64,000 bases of DNA from Fasciolopsis buskii (GCA_008360955.1 LUCM01007107.1:12965-76964), one strand, 5' to 3'. Positions 26,901-41,900 are shown, counted from the stretch's first letter. Program-made: numbers and translations. The notes: generated by a model not told the origin, from the letters alone.

Positions 26901-29900
26901 GGATTATAAACCAAGCTTGTGTGTCACCCACATTTTGATATCCCGTGTACTCTACCTTTTATCTTTTATCTTTTACTTGCTTTATTAATGAAACAACAAC
27001 GTACATCAAACTGCTGAACTATCAGGTCACAATCGTACAAATAATGTGAGCATAGGACGTATGTCATAGTGAAATTTTGTTTTTTCAATTATCCACAAGA
27101 TATTATATTTATTTTGCACAGATCCGAATAAAGATAGTGTGCTATCGGAATCATTGCGAAGGATGAAAACAATGAGCGGAAGAGGAGGAAAAAAAGAAAC
27201 AATGTAAAAAGTTTATTACAGATGCTAGTTCTTCTATTCCCCAACTCCACATCACCAGCTATCCATCAGGATCTATGAATCTTCTGCCGGCTTGACACTA
27301 CCTGGTTGCCCAAACCGAGGTAGAGGGCTGACTAAGGGGTCCCTACCCCGAGCCTGTGACCAAATGATCTAACCATAAGGCAGCAGAACGATCTGAGGAT
27401 CAAGCAACTCACTGGGGACCGATGACTGATTGTTCAGTCCATGCGCCTGCAGATGGGACTAGACACATTGGATGCCCAGTACACCCTGTTTTCACCGACG
27501 CCAGCGAGCACACAGCCGTGTGCTTTGTACGCAGCCTGTGGTTTGTTTGGGAACAGTGTCTAACCAACTCCCCTAAACTGATTATTAATGAACCAACTGA
27601 CAACTGAAATCAGAGGCATTTTAGTGACATATATATATAAATTTATATATTATTCAGAGTGACTGATTCCATTGAGATTCTAATCCACTGACGGACGATA
27701 GCCAGAATTCCGTTGTACCATGTGTTCAACTGATCCATCTATGAGGAAGCACCTTTAGGACATGGTTAATCAAATATTATCAGCAGTATAGATTAGAAGA
27801 ATAACTGACTGAACTATCTTTATTGGAGAACGTCATGAGGACTCACTTGTTTCGTCCATATTTTTGACTCCTCTGAGAGATTGTTGAAAGTGTAGTGGGC
27901 TTGAGTGAAACCACAAAATAATACAGCAACAATACCTGAAAAGATGACAAACAACATCGAAAAGATTAAAATATGGCGCCGTTGCATAGATTCCATACTC
28001 GTTCCATAACCTGGAGAAACGGGAGTTTGTGAAGTTGTGCAATCCGATCAATGGAAGAGGTCGATGGATTATGGCGCCTGTAGGTATTAACCTCATCAAG
28101 TTTAATAGAACATCAGTAAAAATTTCATACATATGTTTATATATACCATGCTTCCATTTTAAGAAATACAACTTCCTAGATGAACAAAACATTCAGCGAT
28201 TCCCAGTCTTCTATTGCTTAACTTCAGCGTATTTCAAAGGTCAGACTAGCATTTTCTGGCTTCAAGCACCTATGGCGGCGACACGACATCAGATCGTCAT
28301 TAGAATGCCGACAGTGTGACACCATCGTGCGCCCGGTACTGCTGTATGGTTATAAACCATGGCCCCTACGAGTTCAGGAAGTCCGTCAATTGGTGGCAAT
28401 TGACGCTCACCGATTGCTCGTCGGGAAGAACCGAATTGGAAAACTGTCTCCGATTGCTTAGTCATGTACTGAGAAAGCCTACTCAAAGCTTGCCGTTTCG
28501 CACGTTGTTTACGCACCCTGGACCTGGATGAAAGAAAGAGCGTCGAAATCAAGCGACAACCTGGTGAAAGGAGACGAAAGAGCTAATACAATACCCATCA
28601 TGGGTAAGGGCCATCTCGGTTGCCCGTTTGGGATAGTAAGGATCCAGAAGACCGATGACCTGTCTGCCTCATGGACATGGCTCAAAATCGAATTCAGTGG
28701 CAGGAGTGTATTCGTTTTTGCTGCAATTATCAGAAATAGCAAAAAAAGAAAAAAATATAGACAACCAAAGCATGAAAAAAACTTGCTCCTTTGTTTGCAC
28801 TGCTCCTTTCATCCTTTTTCCAACCTAACTACCTACCCCGACTTACTCCGTCCGTCGCATCATACCTTATATTGTATTGTATAGACTTCTGCGTGCGAAA
28901 ATAATGTGACATTTCAGTCAAAAAACGGGAGGGTAAAAAATAAAAATAAGAAAAAATTTACACTTATCATCTTGTGAAACGTGAAAAAAACTCATCGAGG
29001 AATAGTCATGGCAAATTATGATAGGTTGCTCAGGAATTCGGCTAAAACACGGTCACGGTTTGCCAAAATGCGTGCTAAATATGGGACAGTGGGGTTCCTA
29101 TAGATGTTGATTCTAGACGGTATGGAACGAAAAGCGGATCGTGTCGAAATATGAGAGTAGCACTTTGAAAGATCGTTGTGCAGCGGATGCGTGGAATCTG
29201 AAAGAATTTTGTGAGCGAATTTCTCGCATGGTGATAAGTGGTGATCACATAGATTTAGGGACAACACACTTAGCGATATGAAGGACACACGGCTAATAAT
29301 TGATAGCCCCCGGCGAACAATTTTAAAGTCCCTTCTAAGTAAACCGGGAAAAATAACGGGAGAACAGTAAAGAAGGATTGGGAAAACACATTGGTACACA
29401 AATCGGGAGATGGTGCTTTGTTTCACCTTGCAGTATCAAAGCTTCCTGACTTGAAATGACAACCATCGGGTTTTTTATACAGGTGAAAACGTGAGAAGTC
29501 CGCTTCAGATCTTTATTACTAGTGACTCCTAGATATTTCACAGAATCAACTCTGGTAAGTTTTTGAGTTGATAAAAGAAGTTTCCGATGGGTAGGCTGAC
29601 CGAGGGAGAGATAAAGAGAACAGATATACGAAACATTTAGATGTGTTGAGATTTGAATCAGCTCGTGTAAAGAAATCGAAAACAGAAGATAGGTTGTTGG
29701 AAAGTTTTTGAAAACCATCGTTGTTCCAAACGGCTTGAGATAGGGCAATATCATCAGCATACTTAAACAGATGAAAGGAGGAGCTAGTTGATAAGTCGCT
29801 GATGTAAGTAGAGAAGAGGTACGGTGAAAGAACAACACCCTGAATCACTCCTGAGTTGTTAATCAACGACTTTGAGGTTTACCGTCCATTCGTGTGCACT

Positions 29901-32900
29901 GGGTTCGGTTAGTTAAGTTTGGCATATTGTCTGAAACCAGGCAAGTGTGAAGCATATATACATATTTATAAAAATACACTATAAATATATACATATATAT
30001 ATGTTGTACTGTCAGTGCTCATACTTTGGGCTTGTCCTTGATCAGTTCAGAAAGAGGAATAACCAGGACCAAACACAGAAACTGTATTCAAACCAGATCA
30101 GAAAAAATATCTCACATGACATGAAACAGAAAACATGAACACACACATGTGGGCTAGTGGACGAATGTGCTTGGCTCAACTGGTTAACAACTACCGACGG
30201 CTGATTGGTTGGTAGGCTGAGGTGAAAGGGAAACAATAGGTCATGTCATTGGCGAATGTGGAAAGTGAGGTGTCATGAAATGACTGAACCATTGATACAT
30301 GCATCATGATTATACTGCCGTGTGGAATATGCAGGGCTGTCTTTGATTTACGTTAACAAAGCATTTTTCCGCGAGCTGACTGAATGATGATTGGCATCCA
30401 GTATTCTATCAGTGGTAGACGGTTCGGCTGTCGCCCATCTTACTACCGCGTCTGATCTATTGAGAGGTTCACCACTCCAAGTCTCGGGATCATGGTTGCC
30501 GGTCCTCCCTATAACTAAACATGACAATTCACGACTACTGTACATTTGTTCGCGAGCTCTTACTGTGACGCAAAAATTCAACAAGTTCACATTATTATAA
30601 ACGATTTAATGTTAATAACAGCGTTGAGGGTAGATGTAATTCGCCAACATTTCGACTACATTGGGTAGTCTTCCTAAAGGCAAGTTTTAGAACCAAATAA
30701 GAGGGAACGTTCACATGCCAACGGACGTTAAGTTGTTCGTTTGTTCGTTTGTTTGTTTGTGTGTGTACTTTGAACTGTGTATGTTTCTCAGTGGTGCTAG
30801 GGCTGTTCATATCTCCGAAACCTCTGCCCCGTACTTCCGACTGATACATGTGGATTGGGTGCATATGGCCAGAGCCTCAGCAAACTTACGGTTCCTTTAA
30901 ACGTCATTCTTTATCCCCACATCTGTCTTTTGAATCGTTTGTTTTGAGTTCCACAGACTGTTTCTCTTCTCGACTGATCCATTAGCTCTTCATTAAGCTA
31001 GTCTTCCTTCATATCTAAGATTGCTTCTTGCGCTGTGTGCAAAGTTGGTTTTCTGTTACGCGCTATTTGTTTCTTCACCCTAGCTCATCTTCCATTGTAC
31101 AAAGCTCAAATCCGCCCCGCAACTGAGTACTGTAATCACATGTGGAGCGAGACTTCGTTCACTTCTCTTTCCCTTATTGGTCAGACTCGCCATAAAGCCA
31201 ACCGGCTGATCGACGATCCTAAGCTAACATCTACTTTGCAATCATTGGCTCATCGTCGAACAGTTGCTTCGCCACCTCTTTTCTACCGTTATTACTGTTT
31301 TTTTGTTCTTTGGAAATTGCCTCAGCAATTCCTCCCCAAGTAATCTTTTCTCGTTCTTCGCGCACACAAGCAGCTAGTTACCGTTATCGGGTTTTTGTTT
31401 TTCAATGGCATACTTCTTTACTTCAGTGTTCTTCCCTCCGGACTTCCAAACTGTGGAAAACCCCCTTAATTTATGCATCTCTCCTCACTTACAGCCTTCA
31501 ACTTTTCAAGAGCAGGATCAATAAACTGGTTCTTACTTGAATGTTCCCCTAACTTCCCCCCATAGCAGTATATCTTCGGACCGTGAGGTTTTCCCCTTCG
31601 TTGTATTTCACTTTTTGTATTAAAAACTTCCGACCTAACATACACCACTAGGGCTTCAATTGGACAGTCGGAAATGCACGTGGGTGTTCTATAGTGAAGA
31701 TCTCATAGGAGCGCAGCAGTCAGTCATCGATAGATCTTTGTCAGTTGCTTTAGGCTGATCTAAAGAATGAGGGCAGAATGTTCCGAAACTAAATATGGAA
31801 ATATGAGTAGTACCTGGACGAGTACGAAAATTTCAGTGATGCACCAAGATGATACAACATATGTGCCATAAGAATAAGATTCTTATGGCAGGAGTGTGAA
31901 TGAAGCAATAATATTTTACTGGGATCACATACTGGACGAATAACCAACTTCTGTCCGATCAAAGTTTTACTAATCTCTGAGTGGCAAGAGCACTTATTTT
32001 ATCAGAACTAGTTTAGTATAGAAACTGCGTTGGTGATTATTGATTAGTCACCGCAGCACATCGAATCCCCAAGATCATAAAGTACGAAGTAAGAAGACAG
32101 GATGCGCAACGAGCAGACGGAGTACATTTTGCCGGTAGCCTGTAAGAACAAATCCTATTAAGACCGTCACGCGGCACAGCTGTCAGACTATAGAGATTAA
32201 GATTCTCGTTCGACTGATGAAAGCCAAGCAGTGGAGCAGTCGGCCAACAGAGATTAACGAAAGGAAACATCGGTTGTCGAATACGCCATAGGTTGACCAG
32301 TGGTGGTCAAGTGCATTAAGTGTTCATTTTTTTCGAGTGAGTAAACCTTTCGATTATCTCCTGAATCACCTAATTACTCATGACAGTATACCACGAGCGA
32401 GAACGGAACTTTATTCAAGACAGCTGAGCAACGGACGGCCTATATCGTCATTTTTTAACTTTCACTTCTCTATTAATGAAACGACAATCTAACTCATTTT
32501 CAGGGAGGTCATGGCCAAAGAGGGCTGAGCAGTGGATTAGTTGACTGACAATGGGAGGATTTGAACCGGTTACCTTCAGGTTAGGACACCACAACGCTGA
32601 CTACTTGACCATCACCGGGCATAGAAACATGAAGTGTCCTATTGGTTTTACCGTGTTGTGCACAAAATGACTAAGAAGTGGATTACAACGTGTGACTAAC
32701 TGATCGCCTGCCGGGGTGCTGTGCGAGATAGGCAGTAAGTCATCAGCAACCAGTCAGAGAGCAATTTAATGTGACTAAATGATTGGTTTATAGTTGTACG
32801 CATGATAACGGCATACATGTGTGGGGCATATGACGTTGCTAACACATAGCTGGCGGTGGAGTTATGTGCACGACAAACTCAAAACTACAAGAGTCCGATT

Positions 32901-35900
32901 CTGATTGAATACGGTACTCAACGTTGACTACTCAGTGAAACAAAACAGTTCAAAATCAATTCAATTTAGAACCATTCTTTTAAATTTAATGACAACGGCG
33001 CTAAAAAGGTCAGCACACGACCAAACAAAACAATGTCAATCAAGTTCGTCGAGTAACAGGATCAAGCCACAGGCAACCAAAATTCAAAATGACTAGGGAT
33101 GGCAAAGGGTGGTTATCTTTGGAGACACGGATAGTTGGAATACTCAGACCAATGGCGGGATTCGACTCGACAAAGAGGGATGATCGATAATGATTAGGAT
33201 GAATTAAGAATCGTGTAGAGTTAGACGGTACGGCCCACAAATAGGCAATTACCAAACAAGGAGACATAACCGACAGATATAAAATGAAAACAGAGAAAAC
33301 AGATATGGAGGCTATGGAGTCCACACTCGAAATCCAAATTCTTATCTGCATGAGGATTACGTCGACCACATAAGTGGCTGTCGTTGATCAGTGTAAACAA
33401 AGCAATTGCCTGTGAATCGAAAGCATTTACTTGATTTGAATTGCCATCCAATTTTTGTTGATATATATTCGGGGAGTTTTGAGCTCCCTGGTATTTACCA
33501 GACCAAAGATCAGAGATTCAAAAAGCATAAGTACCGTCATCTAGTTCGGCAGTAGACACTATTAGTCCGCTAGCTCCCATCTCGCTACCCGGTTTCCGTT
33601 GTACTGGGAATCACACTTTGTGCATGTTGTGTCTTCCAGCTGAGTTGAGCCACACAACACAAGGCTAGAGACTCAATAATACGGGCTTAGGCCTTCAAGG
33701 ATGGAGTGGTCCGGATGCCCTTTTGCGTGGGCAGTCAGACAGGAACAAAGCACGGATTTCGAACGGGTAGCCCAACTCGCTAGTGAGCGACAGAAAACAA
33801 ACACAACAGTCACGCGTTTATTGGTGACCCATCAATACAAGTCAGACGTCAAGTGAGTTCTATCAGTTATACAGTTTTGTGGGGTAGCCTTGGTTGAAAG
33901 TGGAAACAATCAGTTACAGCGAGGTTTTATGAATCTTTTTGCTGCGATATGAAAATTTTCAACCGCACAATATTTAAAATAACGACAACTTCAAAATATC
34001 TCGGGAAGTAATAGGTTTTTATAGAAAGATGATAGGACAATTAAAAACTGCGACACCAAAAGCGCCAGACCGATCACCGTGTATAACAGTGCATCTCCCA
34101 CATCACTCGTAACACAAAATACATACGATCTACATATGGGAAAGCTCAGATGCAGCCATAGAACAATATCTAAACAGTGTTTAAGGGGGAACAATGAGCC
34201 TAGAATCTTCATGACAATTTCACCACGTTGGCTATAAAGGAAATATGTCAACTACAACAAATATTCAAGTAGTTGTGGAATTCCTAGTACATTTGGCTCT
34301 GGTTTCGAGCAAAGCCAAAATATTGCAACGTAGTATGTACAAGTAATCTTCATCCACCTTCTGCTACCCTTGATTTAAAACCAATAATTAATGACTATTG
34401 CTAGTCTTATCAGTAAACTAAGCAGAAGACGAACGGAAACAATGTGTAAATCATATCCAATCACCGATAGGCATTAACTTTGGCTGATAAAATTAACAGG
34501 ATTAGTATTTTATTCATTTTAGATTAACGACATGTGTAATTGCATGAAAAAGTGACGGACACTGTATTGAGGTCAAACATTTACTCTCCCCAATCTTTTA
34601 AATGATTAAGAGGCGCACTATGTTCACCGTCAAGACCAGTAGACAACACTTACCGGTGAATCCGATTGTCTCCGCCAACAGAAAGGTGGTATAAGACATT
34701 AGCACGAAAAGCGTGGTCTCGAGTAGTGGGTGATCACGAACATGAGTAAACTTGGTTATTAGAGCGGTCATCATGCCTACCACAACACCTATGGCAAAAG
34801 AGCCGCAGAACATGGCGAAGAAATGCGAAACGGCAGACAACAGAGCCTGCACGTCAAATCCGCCAGAAGTAGCTGAACCGTACTGCTCCACTGATCTGAA
34901 ACGGACGACAAAAAATAAGTCTAGTGAATCAAGTTGGGAAAAGTAAAATAAGATGAAATGCAAACATATCCTAGTGGATGTTACAGCATCAAAACCAATC
35001 CAGTTGTCTGACCGGTAGTAGCCAAGCGGATTAAGTGATTGCCACCAAAAACATCATCAGTTCCAATCCCAGATTCGTCGGTCACTCTGGTGGTAGACGA
35101 CAACTTGTTGTCGCCTGGTCATCAGCACACCTGATCTAATGAAACCTTATGTGGTCCTATATCACTCCAAATTTAAGAGTTACGGTTTGCGTCTCCACCC
35201 CTTGTGTAGTGGGCCCTTAGTGGCTACGTAGCATGCCAGTTTCCCCACTCATGCGTGAAGCATGTCAGAAAAAATACAGATAAAAAATAAACGACAGCAC
35301 AAGTGATAAGCCAATCAGCTCTACTCAGTACCAGCTTCGCAAAAGTTTCCAGCGAGGCAAGCGGTGTGCAGGCATGTGCAACACGACCCAACCACCTCAA
35401 TCCATTCAAATCCAATGTTTCTGGAGACTCAGACCTGGGACTTAGTACCCTATGCCTAAACCTTTTTCATCATTTCGCTTCATTTGCTAATGAAACGACA
35501 GTGCACATTGTTTTCAGGAAGAAGATTGCAGCCGACAGAGGGCTGTAAACTGAGGAAGTTGACCGGCGGTGGGCGGATTCAAACCACAACGTTCAAGACC
35601 TTATACGTCTCGTCACCATATTCATAATTCTAAGACAAAACTATGAAAACACCCATGCCCGAACCCAGTGCTTTTGGAAACTTTCCGTCAAGTCAACAAT
35701 AAAAATGTCCCGAATTGGTAAAACCCAATCCGGCCATATGTATATGCAGAGGTACTTCATCTGATGTAGCTGCTCAAATATCAAAAATGATCCATTACAT
35801 TCAACACTTCGACCGCAAGGTTCGAATTCAACTAAATTTAGTGTTCCAACAATACCTTCCTATTCGTAGGTGCGGAATGTCCCTAAAAAGCTACACTTAG

Positions 35901-38900
35901 CCGAGGAATATCTGCATATTTCCTAAATTTTCATTCACAAGCACAATACTGTCTGCATAATCGAAGTCAGACAATTTACTATCTGAACAAATTCTGGTAT
36001 TACTAGTCTCAAAAAACTAAATACACACGGTGAGAGGGAGCAACCCTGACGAACGCCAATTCTTGTAATGAAGTCGTAAAGAAGATCCCCATTAGCACGA
36101 ATTCAACTTCGGATATTTCCATATAACGACTGGGAAACGTAAATGAATTTCCTTGGAACACCCTCTAGTGACAGATAGTGTGTCACAGAACTCCACGACC
36201 ATGCTGAACATCAATTTCAAATAAATGAAGACAGAGAGCGTGGAGCTGTGGAAGTTGTACCTGTTTTTCATCGGCCACGGGTGAGGATTTACTCAATGCA
36301 CTACAGATCGGATTGGAAACCGGCATGAACCTTTTGCGAATACTGGACAGGAGGGAGATTAATGCTAGCAAGGAATACGGATGCGAACTTTATCAATATG
36401 AATACTCCTATTTTCACAGGGGAATCTATCAAATTTCAAGTTAAATCGCTGCATCAGCTTATTCATCATTGGAAAATGACAACCCATTCTGTCCAGCAGC
36501 TTTAGGCGGGTTAAAAAATACCAGATATAGCAATCTTCTTTTTGAGAAAGAGCCGCAACGTACCAGCATTGTTTCGTTTGCACACATAAGTGGAAAATTT
36601 GTTGTAGAAGTGCGGCAACTAAAGTGATGTTTAAAATATTTCACCCAACGCTCCTGGAAGAACACAAGCGAACTGTCGAATCCTAAGAACACCACAATGA
36701 CCACGGTTTTCACGGGTTAGTGCTCCTAATCAACCAGTAAACACTGGTGTTAACGCCGACTAGAACAGTCTTCTCTATCACCCATAAATTCTCTATCCGT
36801 CCATGTTGGCATGATCTGAGGTGGATGTCTCGGGCTCCGAACAGCTACTCATCCTCAAAGAAACTCGAAATGCTCCGAAATGACTGGTATCTCAAAAGCC
36901 TCTGCAGTGGAAGTCCTATGCACTGCCCTCTCGTGTCGGTGTTCCTCCGAAAGCGTTAGGACGAAGGCTAAGGCAAGGCACTATCCATAGGGTGGACTGA
37001 TCACTGATATTCAGCCTAGAAAAATGTCTAAACATTGACTCCAAACCAAACACAGGCGACGTTAGAAACATACACTTAAATGCTCAGAGGCATCAGTAGC
37101 CAAGATGTGCAACGGGCACCCAGGGGGCGCAGAAACTGAGAAAACAATCACAGGTCCTCAGTGGGTTACATCATCAACATCCTTCAGCATTAAACAACAA
37201 GGCGAGCATCACTAACCGCTGCCTTTTTCTCAAAGTTACATATTTCTATAGGAAGAGTGAATATCCAAGGGAAACAGCGGGTGGACCTACACACGCGGGA
37301 AAAGATAAGATGCCGCAGCATACAACACACGGAACACAGTCTAACTGAGCAAACGCGCGTTAGATAGGAAAATGACACGATCGCCACTGTTCGTGATTCA
37401 CTGTCATATCCTTCAGTGTCTCCAGCCACCCAGTTGACCGGTCTTTCGGACCCCAACCACAAAGACGTGAGACACCTACTTTACCTACGCCCGCTGTATA
37501 TTTTCTCATCCCACGTTGCCATGTCATCTTCTGACCTCCACGTGGCTTCTTCCACTCCGTGGGAGGAACGCAAAATTGGGCACAATATGGTAGACGAGTG
37601 TTCGCCATACGCAACACGTGACCAAACCAGCAGAGTCTAATAAGCTTCATACGCTGAGATAAAGTATTCCCAGGATTGGCACCTAGTACTAGATTCCCCA
37701 CTTCTACATTAATCACCCGGTCATTCCATTCAATCCTAGCGATGCTTCATAGACATCGGTGATCGAAAACCTACAAGCGACGAACATCTCGCACATGCAT
37801 GTTCCATGTCTCGCAACCATACAACAGAACTGAGCGCACCGCAGCACAGTACACAAGACCTTTCAACCTCAGTGAAATATCAGATCGTCGTCACAAGTGC
37901 TTCAGTCCAGCGTATGCCGCCCGAGCCTTGGTTATACGCATGTTTACCTCTTCTGCCGAGTTGCCGTCGTTCGACAAGCAGCTGCCAAGGTAGGTGAAAC
38001 GGTCGAAAATCGTTAGTTCCTCTCCATTCAGTATCAATTTCGGCACTACTGCGGTTCAGTCCTGTAACGACAGCACTTTACACTTGTATGTTTAAATCAC
38101 ATGCCGAGTCGAGTCACGGACCTCGAGTCTGTCTAGTGTACGTTGTGCATGGTCCGTGGATTCGAACAAGCACACAAATTAAAAACAACCACCAGCCCAC
38201 GGACGTCAAACGCAAGCTGGTGTGTGAAGAATCCAATGGCGCACTGATCCACTCTCAATACCGTCGGCTGGATCTTTGGGAATAACACTTTATGAAATAG
38301 GTTACTTGATCCACGGCCACAGCAGGCCTTCCAATTATCTCTGTAAATAAGCCCTCCATCCGAAGTGGAGGTCATCAAGTAGATAGGTTTTCTTAAAAGA
38401 GATGAGGCAGCTGGACTGTCGCCATCCTGCTTGAAGGAATATAGCGAAGTGTTAACATCGGAGTTAACGAAATTCCTGAGATCAACCAGTGTGAGAAAGG
38501 AGATTGCTAAGGACCGGTCTGAATCGGCAATTTCACCAAGTTAAAAGAAAGGTGATAAGTCCTCGTATGAAAACCACAAAGGAATTAGATTAGTAGGCAT
38601 CGAATCTAAACTGCTCGTGGGCATTATCCTCCGCCGAGTATCTAGTACTCGCGAAAGGTTTAGGCGTGAGAACCAAGCCGGTTTCCGTCCCAATCGGGGT
38701 TGTATTGGCCGAATGTTTACTTTTTGGCAAACCCTAGAACGAACACTCAGTTTCCATTTGATTGGAAAGCGACGTTTGACTTAGTCCATTGCGCAATTGT
38801 GTGGCTCTGCCTCTCACGAAAGTGTGTCAGAGAAATTTATTTCACTTGTCTAATCTGGGTAGGCGATCAGCCGAAGCTGAATGCGCGCTTACGTGATCTT

Positions 38901-41900
38901 TCACTCGAGTTCACATGAGAAGTGGTGTTTATCCGAGATGACTCTTCCACCTTTTCTTTACAATTCTCTAATTGAGATAGTTATGAAGATGGCTCTATCC
39001 TGATGTAAGAGTAGTGGCATTGATATTTGCTCAGAAAAGAACCCGCCTGATTTAGAATAAGCAGATGACGACGTGCTACTGACTGAGGACTCAAGTAAGT
39101 TGTCAGTTTCTCTCGATCGTCTGAACGATGATGTGGGCATGTTTGGGATGTGTCTTGCAAATTTGAAATGGGAAATGGTGTCGCAGTGCTGCAATGGTTT
39201 AAAGCCGAACCTTGTTCTTGCAGAGGGACAACTGGGTGAGGTAGATAAATTTAGTTACTTGGGTAGTTGTATCTCACAAGGTAGCCGTTTATCGTGTTTT
39301 CGCGTATGCGGAAGGCCCGATTGGCACTCACTAATTTGAGGCATCTGTGGCGTCGGCTTGACATCCGACCATCAGTCAACGGTTGAGCATACACAGCAAC
39401 AGTTAGGTCTGCATTGCTTTACCGTTCCGAAACATGACCGTTGAGAGCAGATGTGCGAAGACCTTGGGTTTTCAAAGTTTTTTGAGAACTGAGCTTGGCG
39501 TTTGGATCGTAATGTTTCATCACCAATCAAGGTGACAACAGCAATATGTAGGCAATGACCTCTGCTTGATTTTATTTATAGTAGGGCAGTCCTAGCAGAG
39601 GTTATTGTCTAGGCACTGATGTCACCTAAGCTGGTGATGAAACGTTTACGACTTAAATGTCAAGCTCAGAACTCACAAAACTTCGAAAACCTCCAACCAG
39701 GGCTACAAAACACCAATATACAAAATCGTTGAATAGAGAAGAATTTTGATGTTTGGACATCGTTATCTTCGTAGCAGTAGTGAGCAACTAAGAAATTAGG
39801 CACAAGGCACTGGGTCTCAGGATCCAGACTTGAGGAAAGGCACTGAATCAGAGTAAGTTAAGGTGGCTGGGACATGACATACACACACTCATAGAACGCC
39901 TGCTTCTTCAAGGCGGGTAATGGTTGAAGGATGGTTCAGGGTGGCTAGTCGATAACACTAAAAAGTCTGAAAGATCTAACCAGCTGATCGGCTCACGTAA
40001 GTGTAGTCAGACCACCGGGTTAGGGTCCACGGTGCTCTCCAAAGCTGTGACACAGTTGATGGCGCTTTTGAATTCGGATTCTAAGGATATTCATTCAACC
40101 CATTTGTTTGCAGTCGGTCGTTCACCAGTCCTTGTCTTTTTCCTCTCCGAGTAAATGGTTCCGAGAGGTGGAAACCAAAACAAAGCAATTTGGTGCAGTG
40201 CTAACAGTTGTAAAACTGAACTGAACTGATTGACCAGAGGTGAGAGCACTCGGTGACTTCCCATATCAGACCTACTGCGAAACCCTTATCGATACACGTT
40301 TAGCATATTCATTATGCATTGCCATGGATGACTGAAATACGACTTACGCTGAAGTCTGTTTCTTGTACTGTTTGTGGTAGTCAATTTGCACGCGAAGGGC
40401 GAATTTTCCAGCATCGACACCAGCGTAAGGCTCGAGCGGCATACGCTGGACTGAAGCACTTGTGACGACGATCTGATATTTCACTGAGGTTGAAAGGTCT
40501 TGTGTACTGTGCTGCGGTGCGCTCAGTTCTGTTGTATGGTTGCGAGACATGGAACATGCATGTGCGAGATGTTCGTCGCTTGTAGGTTTTCGATCACCGA
40601 TGTCTATGAAGCATCGCTAGGATTGAATGGAATGACCGGGTGATTAATGTAGAAGTGGGGAATCTAGTACTAGGTGCCAATCCTGGGAATACTTTATCTC
40701 AGCGTATGAAGTTTATTAGACTCTGCTGGTTTGGTCACGTGTTGCGTATGGCGAACACTCGTCTACCATATTGTGCCCAATTTTGCGTTCCTCCCACGGA
40801 GTGGAAGAAGCCACGTGGAGGTCAGCAGATGACATGGCAACGTGGGATGAGAAAATATACAGCGGGCGTAGGTAAAGTAGGTGTCTCACGTCTTTGTGGT
40901 TGGGGTCCGAAAGACCGGTCAACTGGGTGGCTGGAGACACTGAAGGATATGACAGTGAATCACGAACAGTGGCGATCGTGTCATTTTCCTATCTAACGCG
41001 CGTTTGCTCAGTTAGACTGTGTTCCGTGTGTTGTATGCTGCGGCATCTTATCTTTTCCCGCGTGTGTAGGTCCACCCGCTGTTTCCCTTGGATATTCACT
41101 CTTCCTATAGAAATATGTAACTTTGAGAAAAAGGCAGCGGTTAGTGATGCTTGCCTTGTTGTTTAACGCTGAAAGTTGATGATGGTGTTGAGAAGGCTAT
41201 GGCTCACGATGGACATTAACGGTATAAATGCCAAACGACATGTCGACCAACTTCGTGTTTACTGCAAAAGCACCACCCTTCGAGGTGGCCAGCATTTTCG
41301 GACAATTGCCAATTATAGATAAACTAGATCGTTTTTTAACTTACTGAGACAGTGCGATTGCTAGTGCATCATTGAGGACACTCTCTCCAAACACAAGGGC
41401 GTAAAGAGTTACATCAACTTTCAAATCATTGAAAATAGCCAGGACTGTAACTAAAAATCGATTAAGATTACGATGAGCAAATACTGGAATACGAACCTGG
41501 GTCGGTCGCAGATATAATCGAACCGAACAAAAGACAATCCGCAAAAGAGAGCATCTGAGCGAGAGAATATATGATCCGTGTAAAAGCGTAACAAATCATC
41601 CTAAAAGCGGCAAACCCAATCGACTAGACAGAAATATCACATACCCAACAACTAATGCTGATATAAAAGTTCCGACAAAAGTATAGGTTAGGATAGCCCC
41701 GATATTTTCGAAAAAGTGTCGCTATTGAAGAAGAATGGTGTTAGCAAAATAATTAACCTACGCGCTTCATACTGTAACCAGCTGTGAAGATAATTGGAGG
41801 CAGCAGGACGTTGAAGAATATTTCAGGGTTAAATGTAGCCTTATTATTAAATGGAATGTCGGTGGCTGAGAGTTGCTCAAATCCGTATTGAAATGACATA

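Noticed and set aside
35015..35090. tRNA gene
   Set aside because: The tRNA-like heads of the SINE copies have A- and B-box-like sequences but no complete cloverleaf, and the same sequence recurs at 7605 and 23585 with a SINE body attached.
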